Assembly: GCF_001611555.1 (NCBI RefSeq)
Contig: NZ_LSGP01000017.1
Span: 310,001 to 374,000 of the forward strand
Reading direction: 5' to 3'
Origin: Anaerosporomusa subterranea
GTDB lineage: Bacteria; Bacillota; Negativicutes; Sporomusales; Acetonemataceae
Length of the DNA stretch: 64,000 nt
In this document: positions 35,753 to 43,335 of the stretch, piece after piece
How positions within the stretch are numbered: position 1 is the first letter of the stretch
Layout of the letters: every line of letters starts with the position of its first letter
Program-made: the position numbers and the translations under genes
The notes under the pieces: model-generated
Database searches by the model: none
What the model saw: the letters and a program-made list of their open reading frames with translations, nothing else
Told to the model about the DNA's origin: nothing

Positions 35753-37339
35753 ATGAAAATTTTAGTCGCCGATCCCGTCTCCGAAAAGGGGATTGCTCTG
35801 TTGCAAAAGGAATTCGCAGTCGATATCCAGTTACAGTTATCACCAGATGAACTGATGGCAATTATCGGTCAATATGACGCACTCGTTGTACGTAGTGAAA
35901 CTAAGGTTACGGCTCCAATCATCGAAGCGGCTGAGCGGCTGAAAGTCATTGGTCGCGCCGGAGTTGGCGTAGACAACATTGATGTCGAGACTGCAACCAA
36001 GAAAGGCATTATTGTATTGAATGCTCCGGAAGGTAATACGATGGCTGCGACTGAGCATACTGTAGCCATGCTGCTGGCGCTTTCACGGAACATTCCTCAG
36101 GCTTACGCCTCGATGAAAGCTGGCAAATGGGAACGCAGCAAGCTCATGGGAGTCGAGGTGAGAGGCAAGACGCTTGGCGTTTTCGGACTAGGACGCATCG
36201 GCGCCGGCGTCGCTAAACGGGCGATCGCGATGGAAATGAACGTAATGGCTTACGACCCCTACATCAGCGCTCACCAGGCTAAAAGCCTTGGCGTAGAATT
36301 AGCAGAGATCGATGAAATACTGGCTGTTGCTGATTTCGTTACTCTGCATTTGCCGCTAACCGTTGAAACGAGGCACCTGTTCAACGCTGACCGGCTAGCC
36401 AAACTTAAGCCTGGCGCCCGCTTGGTCAACTGCGCCCGCGGCGGCATTATCGACGAAGCGGCTTTAGCGGCTGCTTTAGCAGCTGGGAAACTAGCCGGAG
36501 CAGCCATTGATGTTTTCGGTAAAGAACCGATTGAAGCTGACAACCCGCTACTGGCACTAGATAATGTGGTGCTGACGCCTCACCTTGGCGCATCGACAGC
36601 CGAAGCCCAGATTGGCGTGGCCGTCGATGTAGCGGTTGGCATTAGCGCTGCGCTAAAGGGTGAGCCGGTCACCACCGCTGTCAACATGGCGCCAATACCT
36701 AGGCATGTCCTTGACATCATTAAACCATACTTGACGTTAGCGGAAAAGATGGGCTGTCTGGCAGTGCATCTGGCTGAGGGCCGCATCAGCGAACTGCAGG
36801 TCGAGTACAATGGCGAGATCAGCGGAATTGATACCAAAATGCTGACCACCGCTGTTGTAAAAGGAGTTCTAAATCCGATTTTACAAGAACGCGTGAACTT
36901 CGTCAATGCGCCAGGTATTGTGAAGACCCGCGGCATAAAAATTAGGGAAGTCAAAAGTAAGGATACCACTCACTTTGCCAATTTAATTACAGTTAGAGCG
37001 GCGACTGACAAAGGTGAAACCGTCGTGGCAGGTGCGCTGTTCGGCAAGGAAGAAGGACGGATTGTAATCATTGATGGCTACCGAGTCGATGTTGAACCCA
37101 AGGGGTGGCTGTTAATCGGGCCGCACATTGACAAACCCGGCATTGTCGGCAAGGTTGGCACTGCGCTTGGCGACAACAATATTAATATTGTCAGCATGCA
37201 GGTTGGCCGCACAGTCACTACTGGTACTAGCATCATGGTCATGGCGGTTGAACAAGATATTCCCACACCGATTATGTTAAAAATCAAAGCGGTTGACGGC
37301 ATCCTTGATGCCAAGCTAGTCAACCTCTGCGGAAAATAG
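35753..37339 (+). CDS. serA: D-3-phosphoglycerate dehydrogenase with ACT domain
   Basis: SerA oxidises 3-phosphoglycerate, the first step of serine synthesis. The 528 residues are the long bacterial form: an N-terminal substrate/NAD domain with GVFGLGRIGAGVAKRA near 142-157, catalytic Arg in NCARGGIIDEAAL near 227, Glu near 260 (DVFGKEP) and His in TPHLGAST near 281. An intervening domain and a C-terminal ACT domain follow (LIGPHIDKPGIVGKVGT near 453). Its leader is a serine T-box. No serC or serB lies nearby. Confidence 0.96.
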   Translation: MKILVADPVSEKGIALLQKEFAVDIQLQLSPDELMAIIGQYDALVVRSETKVTAPIIEAAERLKVIGRAGVGVDNIDVETATKKGIIVLNAPEGNTMAATEHTVAMLLALSRNIPQAYASMKAGKWERSKLMGVEVRGKTLGVFGLGRIGAGVAKRAIAMEMNVMAYDPYISAHQAKSLGVELAEIDEILAVADFVTLHLPLTVETRHLFNADRLAKLKPGARLVNCARGGIIDEAALAAALAAGKLAGAAIDVFGKEPIEADNPLLALDNVVLTPHLGASTAEAQIGVAVDVAVGISAALKGEPVTTAVNMAPIPRHVLDIIKPYLTLAEKMGCLAVHLAEGRISELQVEYNGEISGIDTKMLTTAVVKGVLNPILQERVNFVNAPGIVKTRGIKIREVKSKDTTHFANLITVRAATDKGETVVAGALFGKEEGRIVIIDGYRVDVEPKGWLLIGPHIDKPGIVGKVGTALGDNNINIVSMQVGRTVTTGTSIMVMAVEQDIPTPIMLKIKAVDGILDAKLVNLCGK

Positions 37340-37351
37340 GAGGCAAGATTA

Positions 37352-38599
37352 ATGGCTATTGTAAAACCACTACGCGGACTCAGGCCTTTGCCTGAGCATG
37401 CAGCGCAAGTCGCATCCTTACCCTATGATGTGATGGATTCCAATGAAGCAAGGGATATTGTTAAACAAAACCCCAACAGTTTCTTGCGGGTGACAAAATC
37501 TGAGGTCGATTTGCCGCCAGACGTTGATTCACATACTGCGGTTGTTTATCAAAAAGCTCAACAGAACTTAGACGAATTTGTTGCTAAGGGGCTGCTACGG
37601 CAAGATCAGACCCCCTGTTATTATGTGTATAAACAAAAGTTTGGCGAACATGAACAGATTGGTCTGACAGCCGTAGTCTCAGTTGATGAATACGAAAAAG
37701 GCATTATTCGCAAACATGAATTAACCCGTCCGGATAAAGAGCAAGATCGGGTTGATCATATTTTGGCAACAGGTGCTCAGACAGGTCCGGTCTTTATGAC
37801 CTATAAGGATAACGAGGCGGTCAACGCTTTGCTGGCATCTGCTATGATCACGCCGCCCGAAGTGGCGTTCACTGCTGATGATGGGATCTTTCACAGCTTG
37901 TATGTCGTCAGTGATCCGAAGCTAGTATTTGCGATTGAACAAGCTTTCGCTGCGGTTGACCTCCTCTATATCGCAGACGGACACCACCGCTCCGCGGCGG
38001 CAGCGCGGGCGCGAGACCAGCGGCGCAGCCAGAACCCTAACCATACAGGTCAGGAAGACTACAATTTCTTTTTAGCTGTGGCATTTCCTCATACAATGAT
38101 GAAGATCATGGACTACAACCGGGTGGTCAGTGATCTTGCCGGCTTAACTGAGGCAGAATTTCTCAATCAGGTTAGCCAAAAGTTTTTAGTAACCGTCTGG
38201 GAAGACGGTGCGATGAAGCCTAGCCAGCCGCAAACCTTCGGCCTATATCTAGCCGGCCGTTGGTATAAACTGACCGCACGGCCTGAGGCTGTTCCGACGG
38301 ATAGCCTGACAGGACGACTCGATGTCAGTATTCTGCAAGATAGTCTGTTAGCGCCGATCCTCGATATCCAAGATGTGCGGACCGATAAGCGCATCGGTTT
38401 TGTTGGCGGCATTCGTGGTATGGCAGAACTTGAGAAGTTAGTTGATAGTGGGCGCTTCGCGGCAGCGTTTTCCCTCTACCCCACTGCTATTGAAGACCTG
38501 ATGGCTATTGCCGACGCCAATGAAATCATGCCGCCGAAGTCGACGTGGTTTGAGCCGAAGCTTCGCGACGCCATGGTGGTACATCTTATCGGGCGTTGA
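37352..38599 (+). CDS. DUF1015 family protein
   Basis: This 415-residue protein belongs to the DUF1015 family, often found beside serA or serC in clostridia. Conserved pieces are SLPYDVMDSNEARDIV near 24-39, IIRKHELTRPDKEQDRVDH near 116-134 and YIADGHHRSAAAARARDQ near 210-227. The biochemical function is not established to my knowledge. It follows serA after 12 bp, with AGGAGG overlapping the serA stop, so it is under the same serine T-box. That context ties it to serine or one-carbon metabolism. Confidence 0.85.
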   Translation: MAIVKPLRGLRPLPEHAAQVASLPYDVMDSNEARDIVKQNPNSFLRVTKSEVDLPPDVDSHTAVVYQKAQQNLDEFVAKGLLRQDQTPCYYVYKQKFGEHEQIGLTAVVSVDEYEKGIIRKHELTRPDKEQDRVDHILATGAQTGPVFMTYKDNEAVNALLASAMITPPEVAFTADDGIFHSLYVVSDPKLVFAIEQAFAAVDLLYIADGHHRSAAAARARDQRRSQNPNHTGQEDYNFFLAVAFPHTMMKIMDYNRVVSDLAGLTEAEFLNQVSQKFLVTVWEDGAMKPSQPQTFGLYLAGRWYKLTARPEAVPTDSLTGRLDVSILQDSLLAPILDIQDVRTDKRIGFVGGIRGMAELEKLVDSGRFAAAFSLYPTAIEDLMAIADANEIMPPKSTWFEPKLRDAMVVHLIGR

Positions 38600-38711
38600 T
38601 CTGCCCCCATCTGCGTTGTTAGCCCCGGTAAGCCATTGTTTGCGTACCCGTCCGTACGCGGCACTGCTGGCTTACCGGGGCTGCCTAGCATATGGAGGCA
38701 CCTGAACGCCC
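38592..38711 (+). repeat. Interspersed palindrome, family B, copy 3
   Basis: It starts GGGCGTTGATCTGCCCCCAT, CTGCGTTGTTAGCC, starting inside the last codons of the DUF1015 gene. It ends GGCTGCCTAGCATATGGAGG, CACCTGAACGCCC. The inner stem is CCCGGTAAGCC/GGCTTACCGGG and the tip GCGTAC/GTACGC. It covers the first third of the 395-bp gap to 38994. The remainder holds the terminator at 38814 and otherwise nothing recognisable. Confidence 0.8.
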
Positions 38712-38813
38712 TAGGAACGCGGAACTGAGACGGCGTGGTTGACATTCTCCTCTCGATAGGGGTGGTTCGAAGGGGCGGGGTGTGTTTCATAACTTAGTAT
38801 TTCCGTAAAAACC

Positions 38814-38852
38814 AAAAGCGCTAGGCGAAACGATTTTCGCCTAGCGCTTTTT
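38814..38852. terminator. Strong bidirectional terminator
   Basis: AAAAGCGCTAGGCGAAA pairs perfectly with TTTCGCCTAGCGCTTTT over a 4-5 nt loop. It can end both the serA-DUF1015 operon and the minus-strand membrane-protein gene. Confidence 0.9.
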
Positions 38853-38994
38853 AAACTTTCTAAAAACGAGGAGGCACAGAGATGCCTCTTCTGCACTGGG
38901 AAGGACTTTCCAAACGAAAGCCGAATTATTAGTACTAACTCCTCTGTCAGCATATTTGTATAGCGGACAGGCATACTAGTTGCAATGCCACACC

Positions 38995-39315
38995 TTATGA
39001 CGAAGGTGCTACCCCCTGCTCTGGCTGTTTAGGCTCGGACTGACTCTGATCTTGGGCTGCGGCAGACTGAAGTGTCACCGCAATACCGCCGATTCGTGGC
39101 ACCAGCGCATTGAAAATGACCGCACAGGTAAGACCGGTTATGCCGAAGCCGAGTCCGCTGGCAAAGCCGAGGAATAAACCACCAAATATTCCAATCATGT
39201 CGCCTTCCGCGATACCAAGCAAAATGCCTAATAGACCGCCGAAACAGACGCCAGTACAGAAGGCAGCCTTCAGTACTGCGATGGGGCTTATCTGGGTTAT
39301 TACATAGTTGTACAA
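38995..39315 (-). CDS. Small glycine-rich membrane protein
   Basis: I do not recognise this 106-residue protein. Residues 12-75 are two or three glycine-rich hydrophobic segments (CFGGLLGILLGIAEG, IFGGLFLGFASGLGFGITG), followed by a polar tail rich in Gln, Ser and Pro. The start is TTG at 39315, about 8 nt after GAGGGGTG. It is divergent from the thioredoxin-reductase-like gene, with a family B element between them. Confidence 0.55.
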   Translation of the reverse strand: MYNYVITQISPIAVLKAAFCTGVCFGGLLGILLGIAEGDMIGIFGGLFLGFASGLGFGITGLTCAVIFNALVPRIGGIAVTLQSAAAQDQSQSEPKQPEQGVAPSS

Positions 39316-39332
39316 ACCAATTCACCCCTCGC

Positions 39333-39399
39333 GGGCGTTGATAAAGGCCTAGGCATCACTATTCTCAGCAACAACATCTCGGCCTTTCTGAACGCCCTG
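39333..39399 (+). repeat. Interspersed palindrome, family B, minimal copy 6
   Basis: The outer arms GGGCGTTGATAAAGGCC and GGCCTTTCTGAACGCCC pair well. The interior keeps only CTAGGCATC and ACAACATC, the two family B landmarks. The long central stem is missing. It may be the ancestral or internally deleted form. Confidence 0.65.
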
Positions 39400-39437
39400 A
39401 ATAGTTGACTAGAATTCAATTAAGGAGGCGGAACCAA

Positions 39438-40319
39438 ATGTCTGACACTATCTACGATATCGCCATTATCGGCGGTGGCCCGGCTGGTCTTTCAGCCGCT
39501 CTGACCGGACGTATCCGCAACAAGAAGATACTGCTGTTTGAGCATCTTGGCTTTAGTGAAAAATTGCAAAAGGGCCATACGATCAACAATTATCTTGGCA
39601 TACCCGCTGTGTCAGGTCAGGAACTGATGAAGCAGTTTGCTGACCACGTACTGAGCTATAGTCCTGAACTGGTCAAGGAAAAGGTTGTCAATATCTTTCC
39701 TGGTGACGGCATGTTTACCATCTTGACCTCGAAGTCTACCTATGAAGCCAAGGCTGTAATTATCGCTACTGGCGTAGTTGCCACAGGGCTGTTTGAAGGC
39801 GAGAAAGACCTGCTTGGCCGAGGCGTTAGCTATTGCGCCACTTGTGACGGTATGCTCTACCGCGATCAGGATGTAGCTGTCATCTCTTATACGCGTGAAG
39901 GTGAACACGAAGCTGAGTACTTAGCCGAAATCTGTCGTCAGGTCTACTATCTACCACAATATAAATCTGAGTTTAGCGCGATGCGATCAAACTTGGCGAT
40001 CAAGACTGTGCGCCCGCGTGCTTTAAGCAATGAGGCTAACGCCATATCGTTGGCGACTGACAAGGAAAACATCAACGTCGGCGGGGTTTTCATTTTGCGT
40101 CAGTCTGATCCGGTGGAAAACCTGCTGCCCGGGATCGAGCTCGAGGGCGAAGTCATTAAAGTCAATCGGGATATGGCGACAAGTATTCCTGGCGTATTTG
40201 CTGCCGGCGATTGCACCGGCAAGCCTTGGCAAATCTCACGCGCTACCGGTGAGGGACTAGTCGCCGTACTCAGCGCCATTAGCTATCTCGACTCCCAAGC
40301 CAAAGCAGCCGGAGCGTAA
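39438..40319 (+). CDS. Thioredoxin-reductase-like flavoprotein lacking canonical NADPH motifs
   Basis: This 293-residue protein has the FAD motif IIGGGPAGLSAAL near 10-22, the redox pair in SYCATCDGM near 132-140 and the C-terminal FAD motif GVFAAGDCTGKPW near 253. In ordinary thioredoxin reductases the second Rossmann motif reads GGGDSA and is followed by HRR. Here those places read VISYTREGEHEA and YLPQYK. That resembles the ferredoxin- or otherwise NADPH-independent clostridial enzymes (FFTR/DTR types). It probably reduces thioredoxin with another electron donor; this is inference. ATG at 39438 follows AAGGAGG. Its last 41 bp overlap the convergent gene. Confidence 0.8.
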   Translation: MSDTIYDIAIIGGGPAGLSAALTGRIRNKKILLFEHLGFSEKLQKGHTINNYLGIPAVSGQELMKQFADHVLSYSPELVKEKVVNIFPGDGMFTILTSKSTYEAKAVIIATGVVATGLFEGEKDLLGRGVSYCATCDGMLYRDQDVAVISYTREGEHEAEYLAEICRQVYYLPQYKSEFSAMRSNLAIKTVRPRALSNEANAISLATDKENINVGGVFILRQSDPVENLLPGIELEGEVIKVNRDMATSIPGVFAAGDCTGKPWQISRATGEGLVAVLSAISYLDSQAKAAGA

Positions 40320-41334
40320 ACCAGCAGGATAATAAACCAAAGATCGGATAGAGGATGCTGATCAACCGCGAAAAACCGAACTGGCTAAACAGTAACGCCA
40401 CAGGAAGAATAAACAGTATCGCAGTTTGCAATGGCAGATAGAACTGGCGCGATAGCTTTTCAGCCGTACCATACAGGCTGGCAATTGCAGTTGTGTACAT
40501 CGCTCCTAGCAGAACGCCCGCATAGAGCCAATAATTCCAGGGATGCTGGATAAGGGAGAGCTCCAACATCGGCACTTCGCTGACAGCCAATTGCTCATAA
40601 TGCGTTAACAGCAAAACAGTGATCCAAAATGATAGTAATCCCAGCAGTATGCCGCCGGACCAACCACCCGCACGGCGTACGCTTTTTTTTGCCGTCATCC
40701 GGCCTAATGGTGCTAAAATGGTTGCACCTAACACTAAATTATACGACAGGTATTGCATACTACTTCCCAGCCAATGCCAACTAAATGGCGGTTGGGGAAT
40801 ATTCTGCAATTCTTGCAGAAATTCCGCACTGCCATGGTACCAAAGAGAATAGATGCCCGCACCCAGCGTCGCTAGTATCAGTAACGGCATAATCAGTAGA
40901 TTGACAGTCGCAATGCAGTCGACACCGCGAGCTGTAGTATACAGCAACAACACCGCCATCGCGGCTACACCGGCAAGGTACGGCAGATCCAAGAAATCTT
41001 GGGCGACCGCTCCTGTGCCTGCCAGCATAATGCATAGACCGCCAAATAAAAATACTACCGTGCAAGCATCTAACGCTGACCCGATTCTTCTGCCGCAGAC
41101 TTGGTAGAGAATCTGATAATAACCTGTAGCGCCTAATTGATAACCTATATCTAATACATGGCTGCCTAAATAGGCAAAACCCCAGCCAGCCGCCACAACT
41201 CCCAACAGGCCCCAAACCCCATAGCAAGCAAAAAACTGTAACAATTCTTGCCCGGAGGCAAATCCAGCGCCAATCACCGTACCCACATAGGCTGCGGCAA
41301 TCTTCGCCGCGGCTATTGTATCATGGCGGTTAAT
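40279..41334 (-). CDS. YkvI-like membrane transporter (APC/LeuT fold), apparent ATT start
   Basis: This 351-residue protein has about ten hydrophobic segments and the family signature YVGTVIGAGFASGQELLQFF near 15-34, as in YkvI and related amino acid carriers. The first in-frame GTG (41286) would cut into the conserved first helix and has no ribosome site. Reading on upstream gives INRHDTIAAAKIAAAY, beginning with ATT at 41332-41334, six bases after GGGAGGT. I therefore place the start at ATT. The substrate is unknown. The 3' end overlaps the preceding gene by 41 bp in convergent orientation. Confidence 0.75.
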   Translation of the reverse strand: MNRHDTIAAAKIAAAYVGTVIGAGFASGQELLQFFACYGVWGLLGVVAAGWGFAYLGSHVLDIGYQLGATGYYQILYQVCGRRIGSALDACTVVFLFGGLCIMLAGTGAVAQDFLDLPYLAGVAAMAVLLLYTTARGVDCIATVNLLIMPLLILATLGAGIYSLWYHGSAEFLQELQNIPQPPFSWHWLGSSMQYLSYNLVLGATILAPLGRMTAKKSVRRAGGWSGGILLGLLSFWITVLLLTHYEQLAVSEVPMLELSLIQHPWNYWLYAGVLLGAMYTTAIASLYGTAEKLSRQFYLPLQTAILFILPVALLFSQFGFSRLISILYPIFGLLSCWFTLRLLWLGSRDS

Positions 41335-41385
41335 AGGAACACCTCCCTAAACAAGGCTATATAGCAATTGTATGAAGCAATAGGG

Positions 41386-41417
41386 CAAAAAAAAACCACG
41401 ATTCGCAAATCATGGTC
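41386..41417 (-). terminator. Minus-strand terminator-like hairpin upstream of the YkvI-like gene
   Basis: On the minus strand ACCATGATT pairs with AATCGTGGT, then a run of 8-9 T. It lies 50 bp before the start codon, so it either ends an upstream transcript or acts as a leader attenuator. No minus-strand gene is visible upstream before 42501. Confidence 0.6.
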
Positions 41418-41647
41418 AGACCGTTGATAAACGCCCATCTGCGTTGTTAGCCCTGCGGGAGCGCGCTTGCCGTACCTGCGAACGTACTGATGCTATAATG
41501 CTCTTTTCTCAACTAGCATCAAGTCTCATAGGTAACAAAGCCTGCGCGCGCTTCCTCGGGCTGCCTAGTGATGCTACTCCGTTTTCCTGCGTCAGATAGT
41601 TGCTAGTCTCGTAGGTAACAACATCTGGACATTTCTCAACGGTCTGG
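41418..41647 (+). repeat. Interspersed palindrome, family B, copy 4 (enlarged)
   Basis: The outer arms GACCGTTGATAAA and TTTCTCAACGGTC enclose CATCTGCGTTGTTAGCCC, a middle with several small stems, then GGGCTGCCTAGTGATG and GTAACAACATCTGG. The copy is about twice the usual length, as if one element had inserted in another. It occupies half of the gap 41335-41802. Confidence 0.65.
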
Positions 41648-41826
41648 AAACTAGGCTTATTCGATGACTAGGGGACGGTCCTTTTTCGTCAAACCTTGCA
41701 TGTATCTGAGGCAGGAGGAAGAAAAGATTTGAGAGAATATATCCAGAAATCAGGAGGTGCGAATGTCACCGCTTCCATGCAGAAAAGTCTAAGACCTGGA
41801 AAATGCGAAGAACATCCGGTATAAAA

Positions 41827-42321
41827 ATGAAGATACGAGAGGTGTTTGCTATACAATCGAAAACAGTCGAACAGTCCAAAGTCAGTATCGGCAATTTGAT
41901 GCAACCGGAACATGCGAACCCGCCTGGCAATATTCATGGCGGTGAAATTATGAAATTGATGGACAATGCCGCTGCCATCGTCGCACTTAGGCATACCCGG
42001 ACGAATGTCGCCACTAAACGGGTGGATCAGCTGGTGTTTCATCATCCTGTTCATGTTGGCGACTTTGTCATTTGCAATGCCCAATTGACGTTTGTCGGCA
42101 AGAGTTCGATGGAAGTGCTTGTCACCGTATTAGTCGATAATATAACAAAAGATCAACCAACCAAAGTTGCGCTAACTGCATTTTTTACCCTGGTAGCATT
42201 GGACGGGAATGGAATGCCTGCGGATGCGCCGCCACTAGCAATCATCACCGAAGAAGAACGCGTCTTATTCGAAGCAGGACGGCAGCGCTATTTGAGCTAT
42301 AAGCAGCAACGTTTGAGATAA
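41827..42321 (+). CDS. Hotdog-fold acyl-CoA thioesterase
   Basis: This protein of about 164 residues is a YciA/Bach-type acyl-CoA thioesterase. It has ANPPGNIHGGEIMKLMDNAAA near 31-51 with the catalytic Asp, and TKRVDQLVFHHPVHVGDFV near 63-81. ATG codons at 41803 and 41827 are both possible, neither with a strong ribosome site. An excellent AGGAGG site lies further up at 41752 before a 9-codon ORF (ATG 41763), which might couple translation. Confidence 0.8.
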   Translation: MKIREVFAIQSKTVEQSKVSIGNLMQPEHANPPGNIHGGEIMKLMDNAAAIVALRHTRTNVATKRVDQLVFHHPVHVGDFVICNAQLTFVGKSSMEVLVTVLVDNITKDQPTKVALTAFFTLVALDGNGMPADAPPLAIITEEERVLFEAGRQRYLSYKQQRLR

Positions 42322-42500
42322 GACTGCGCCCTGAAGCTTTTTCCTTAAAACCTAAAGGCATGTTAACGCAAAGCCCGCGAAGCGTGCAAGCGGCGAAAAG
42401 CGGACTTTCAATATAAATTCCCTTTACGTTCTTCGATTCTTCGCGCTCTGCAATACGTCTTCGCCTCCAAGAAAACTGTGCATTAGGCAGCACATTGAGG

Positions 42501-43178
42501 TCAGGCTTGACGTATTGCGTTATTGGTCGCTCGCTCTTCCCGCCTCTTGTTAAACAGCGCTAGCAAATTTGGTGGTTGTTCTGATTGTAGTTTGTAATCC
42601 GGCGCAAGGTCGGTCACCTTTTCGACCGCTGCTTTAAGATCATAATAAACATCCCATTTGGCTTTTACTAGCTCGCTGCCTGTCAAGCGTAACAAATAGG
42701 CCGGATGGTAAGTGGCAATGGCTTCTATACCGTATTTTGTATTAAACCAGACGCCGCGGTCACGAGTGATCCGGGCATCTGGACTTTTTAGATATTTTAA
42801 CGCTACACTGCCGAGAGCGACAATGACTTTCGGCATTACTGACTCGACCTCTTTGTCCAGCCATAAGTTGGCGCAAAAGCAAGCTTCATCGAGTGTTGGT
42901 GTGCGGTTGCCCTGTGGGCGGCATTTGATGATATTTGATGTATATATGCGATCACGTGTAGCTTTCACGCTAGCCAGGGCTTTATCCAGCAGTTGACCGG
43001 AGGGGCCGACCAGCGGTACACCGTACTGATCCTCGACGCCGCCCGGACCTTCACCGATAAACATAAAGGGTGATTGTGGCGAACCATTATATGATGTTGG
43101 TCCGATAGCGCTTTTTCGTAGCGGGCAGGCGTTGCAGGCAAGCAAGGATTGCTCTAGGGCGGAATGGTTTTGTGCCAT
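42501..43178 (-). CDS. Uracil-DNA glycosylase, family 4 (Fe-S)
   Basis: This protein of about 225 residues removes uracil from DNA. The glycosylase motifs are GEGPGGVEDQYGVPLVGPSG near 43-62 and HPAYLLR near 157. Four cysteines suited to a 4Fe-4S cluster are present: CNACPLR near 15-21, KCRPQGNR near 84 and the Cys in EACFCANLW near 98. ATG at 43178 follows GGAGCGAGGTGA. It stands alone. The 180 bp downstream (42322-42500) show no gene. Confidence 0.92.
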   Translation of the reverse strand: MAQNHSALEQSLLACNACPLRKSAIGPTSYNGSPQSPFMFIGEGPGGVEDQYGVPLVGPSGQLLDKALASVKATRDRIYTSNIIKCRPQGNRTPTLDEACFCANLWLDKEVESVMPKVIVALGSVALKYLKSPDARITRDRGVWFNTKYGIEAIATYHPAYLLRLTGSELVKAKWDVYYDLKAAVEKVTDLAPDYKLQSEQPPNLLALFNKRREERATNNAIRQA

Positions 43179-43335
43179 AATAGTCACCTCGCTCCAGTAA
43201 TTCGACTGTAGACGATAAAATTCCTATGTTATCGGCAATTTTAGCGCATCAGGATACAGGATTTTACCTCGTGAGGCAGAAAGGAGTTATTAAGTACAAT
43301 CGGTTCTATTCTGTAATAACAAGGAGGGGTGTCTT

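Noticed and set aside
38711-38974. 87-codon minus-strand ORF
   Set aside because: It runs through the perfect terminator hairpin at 38814-38852, is rich in chance residues and has no ribosome site.
33620-41647. CRISPR array (many repeats in a short region)
   Set aside because: The repeats are palindromic, irregularly spaced, in both orientations and separated by whole genes. There are no spacers of constant length and no cas genes.
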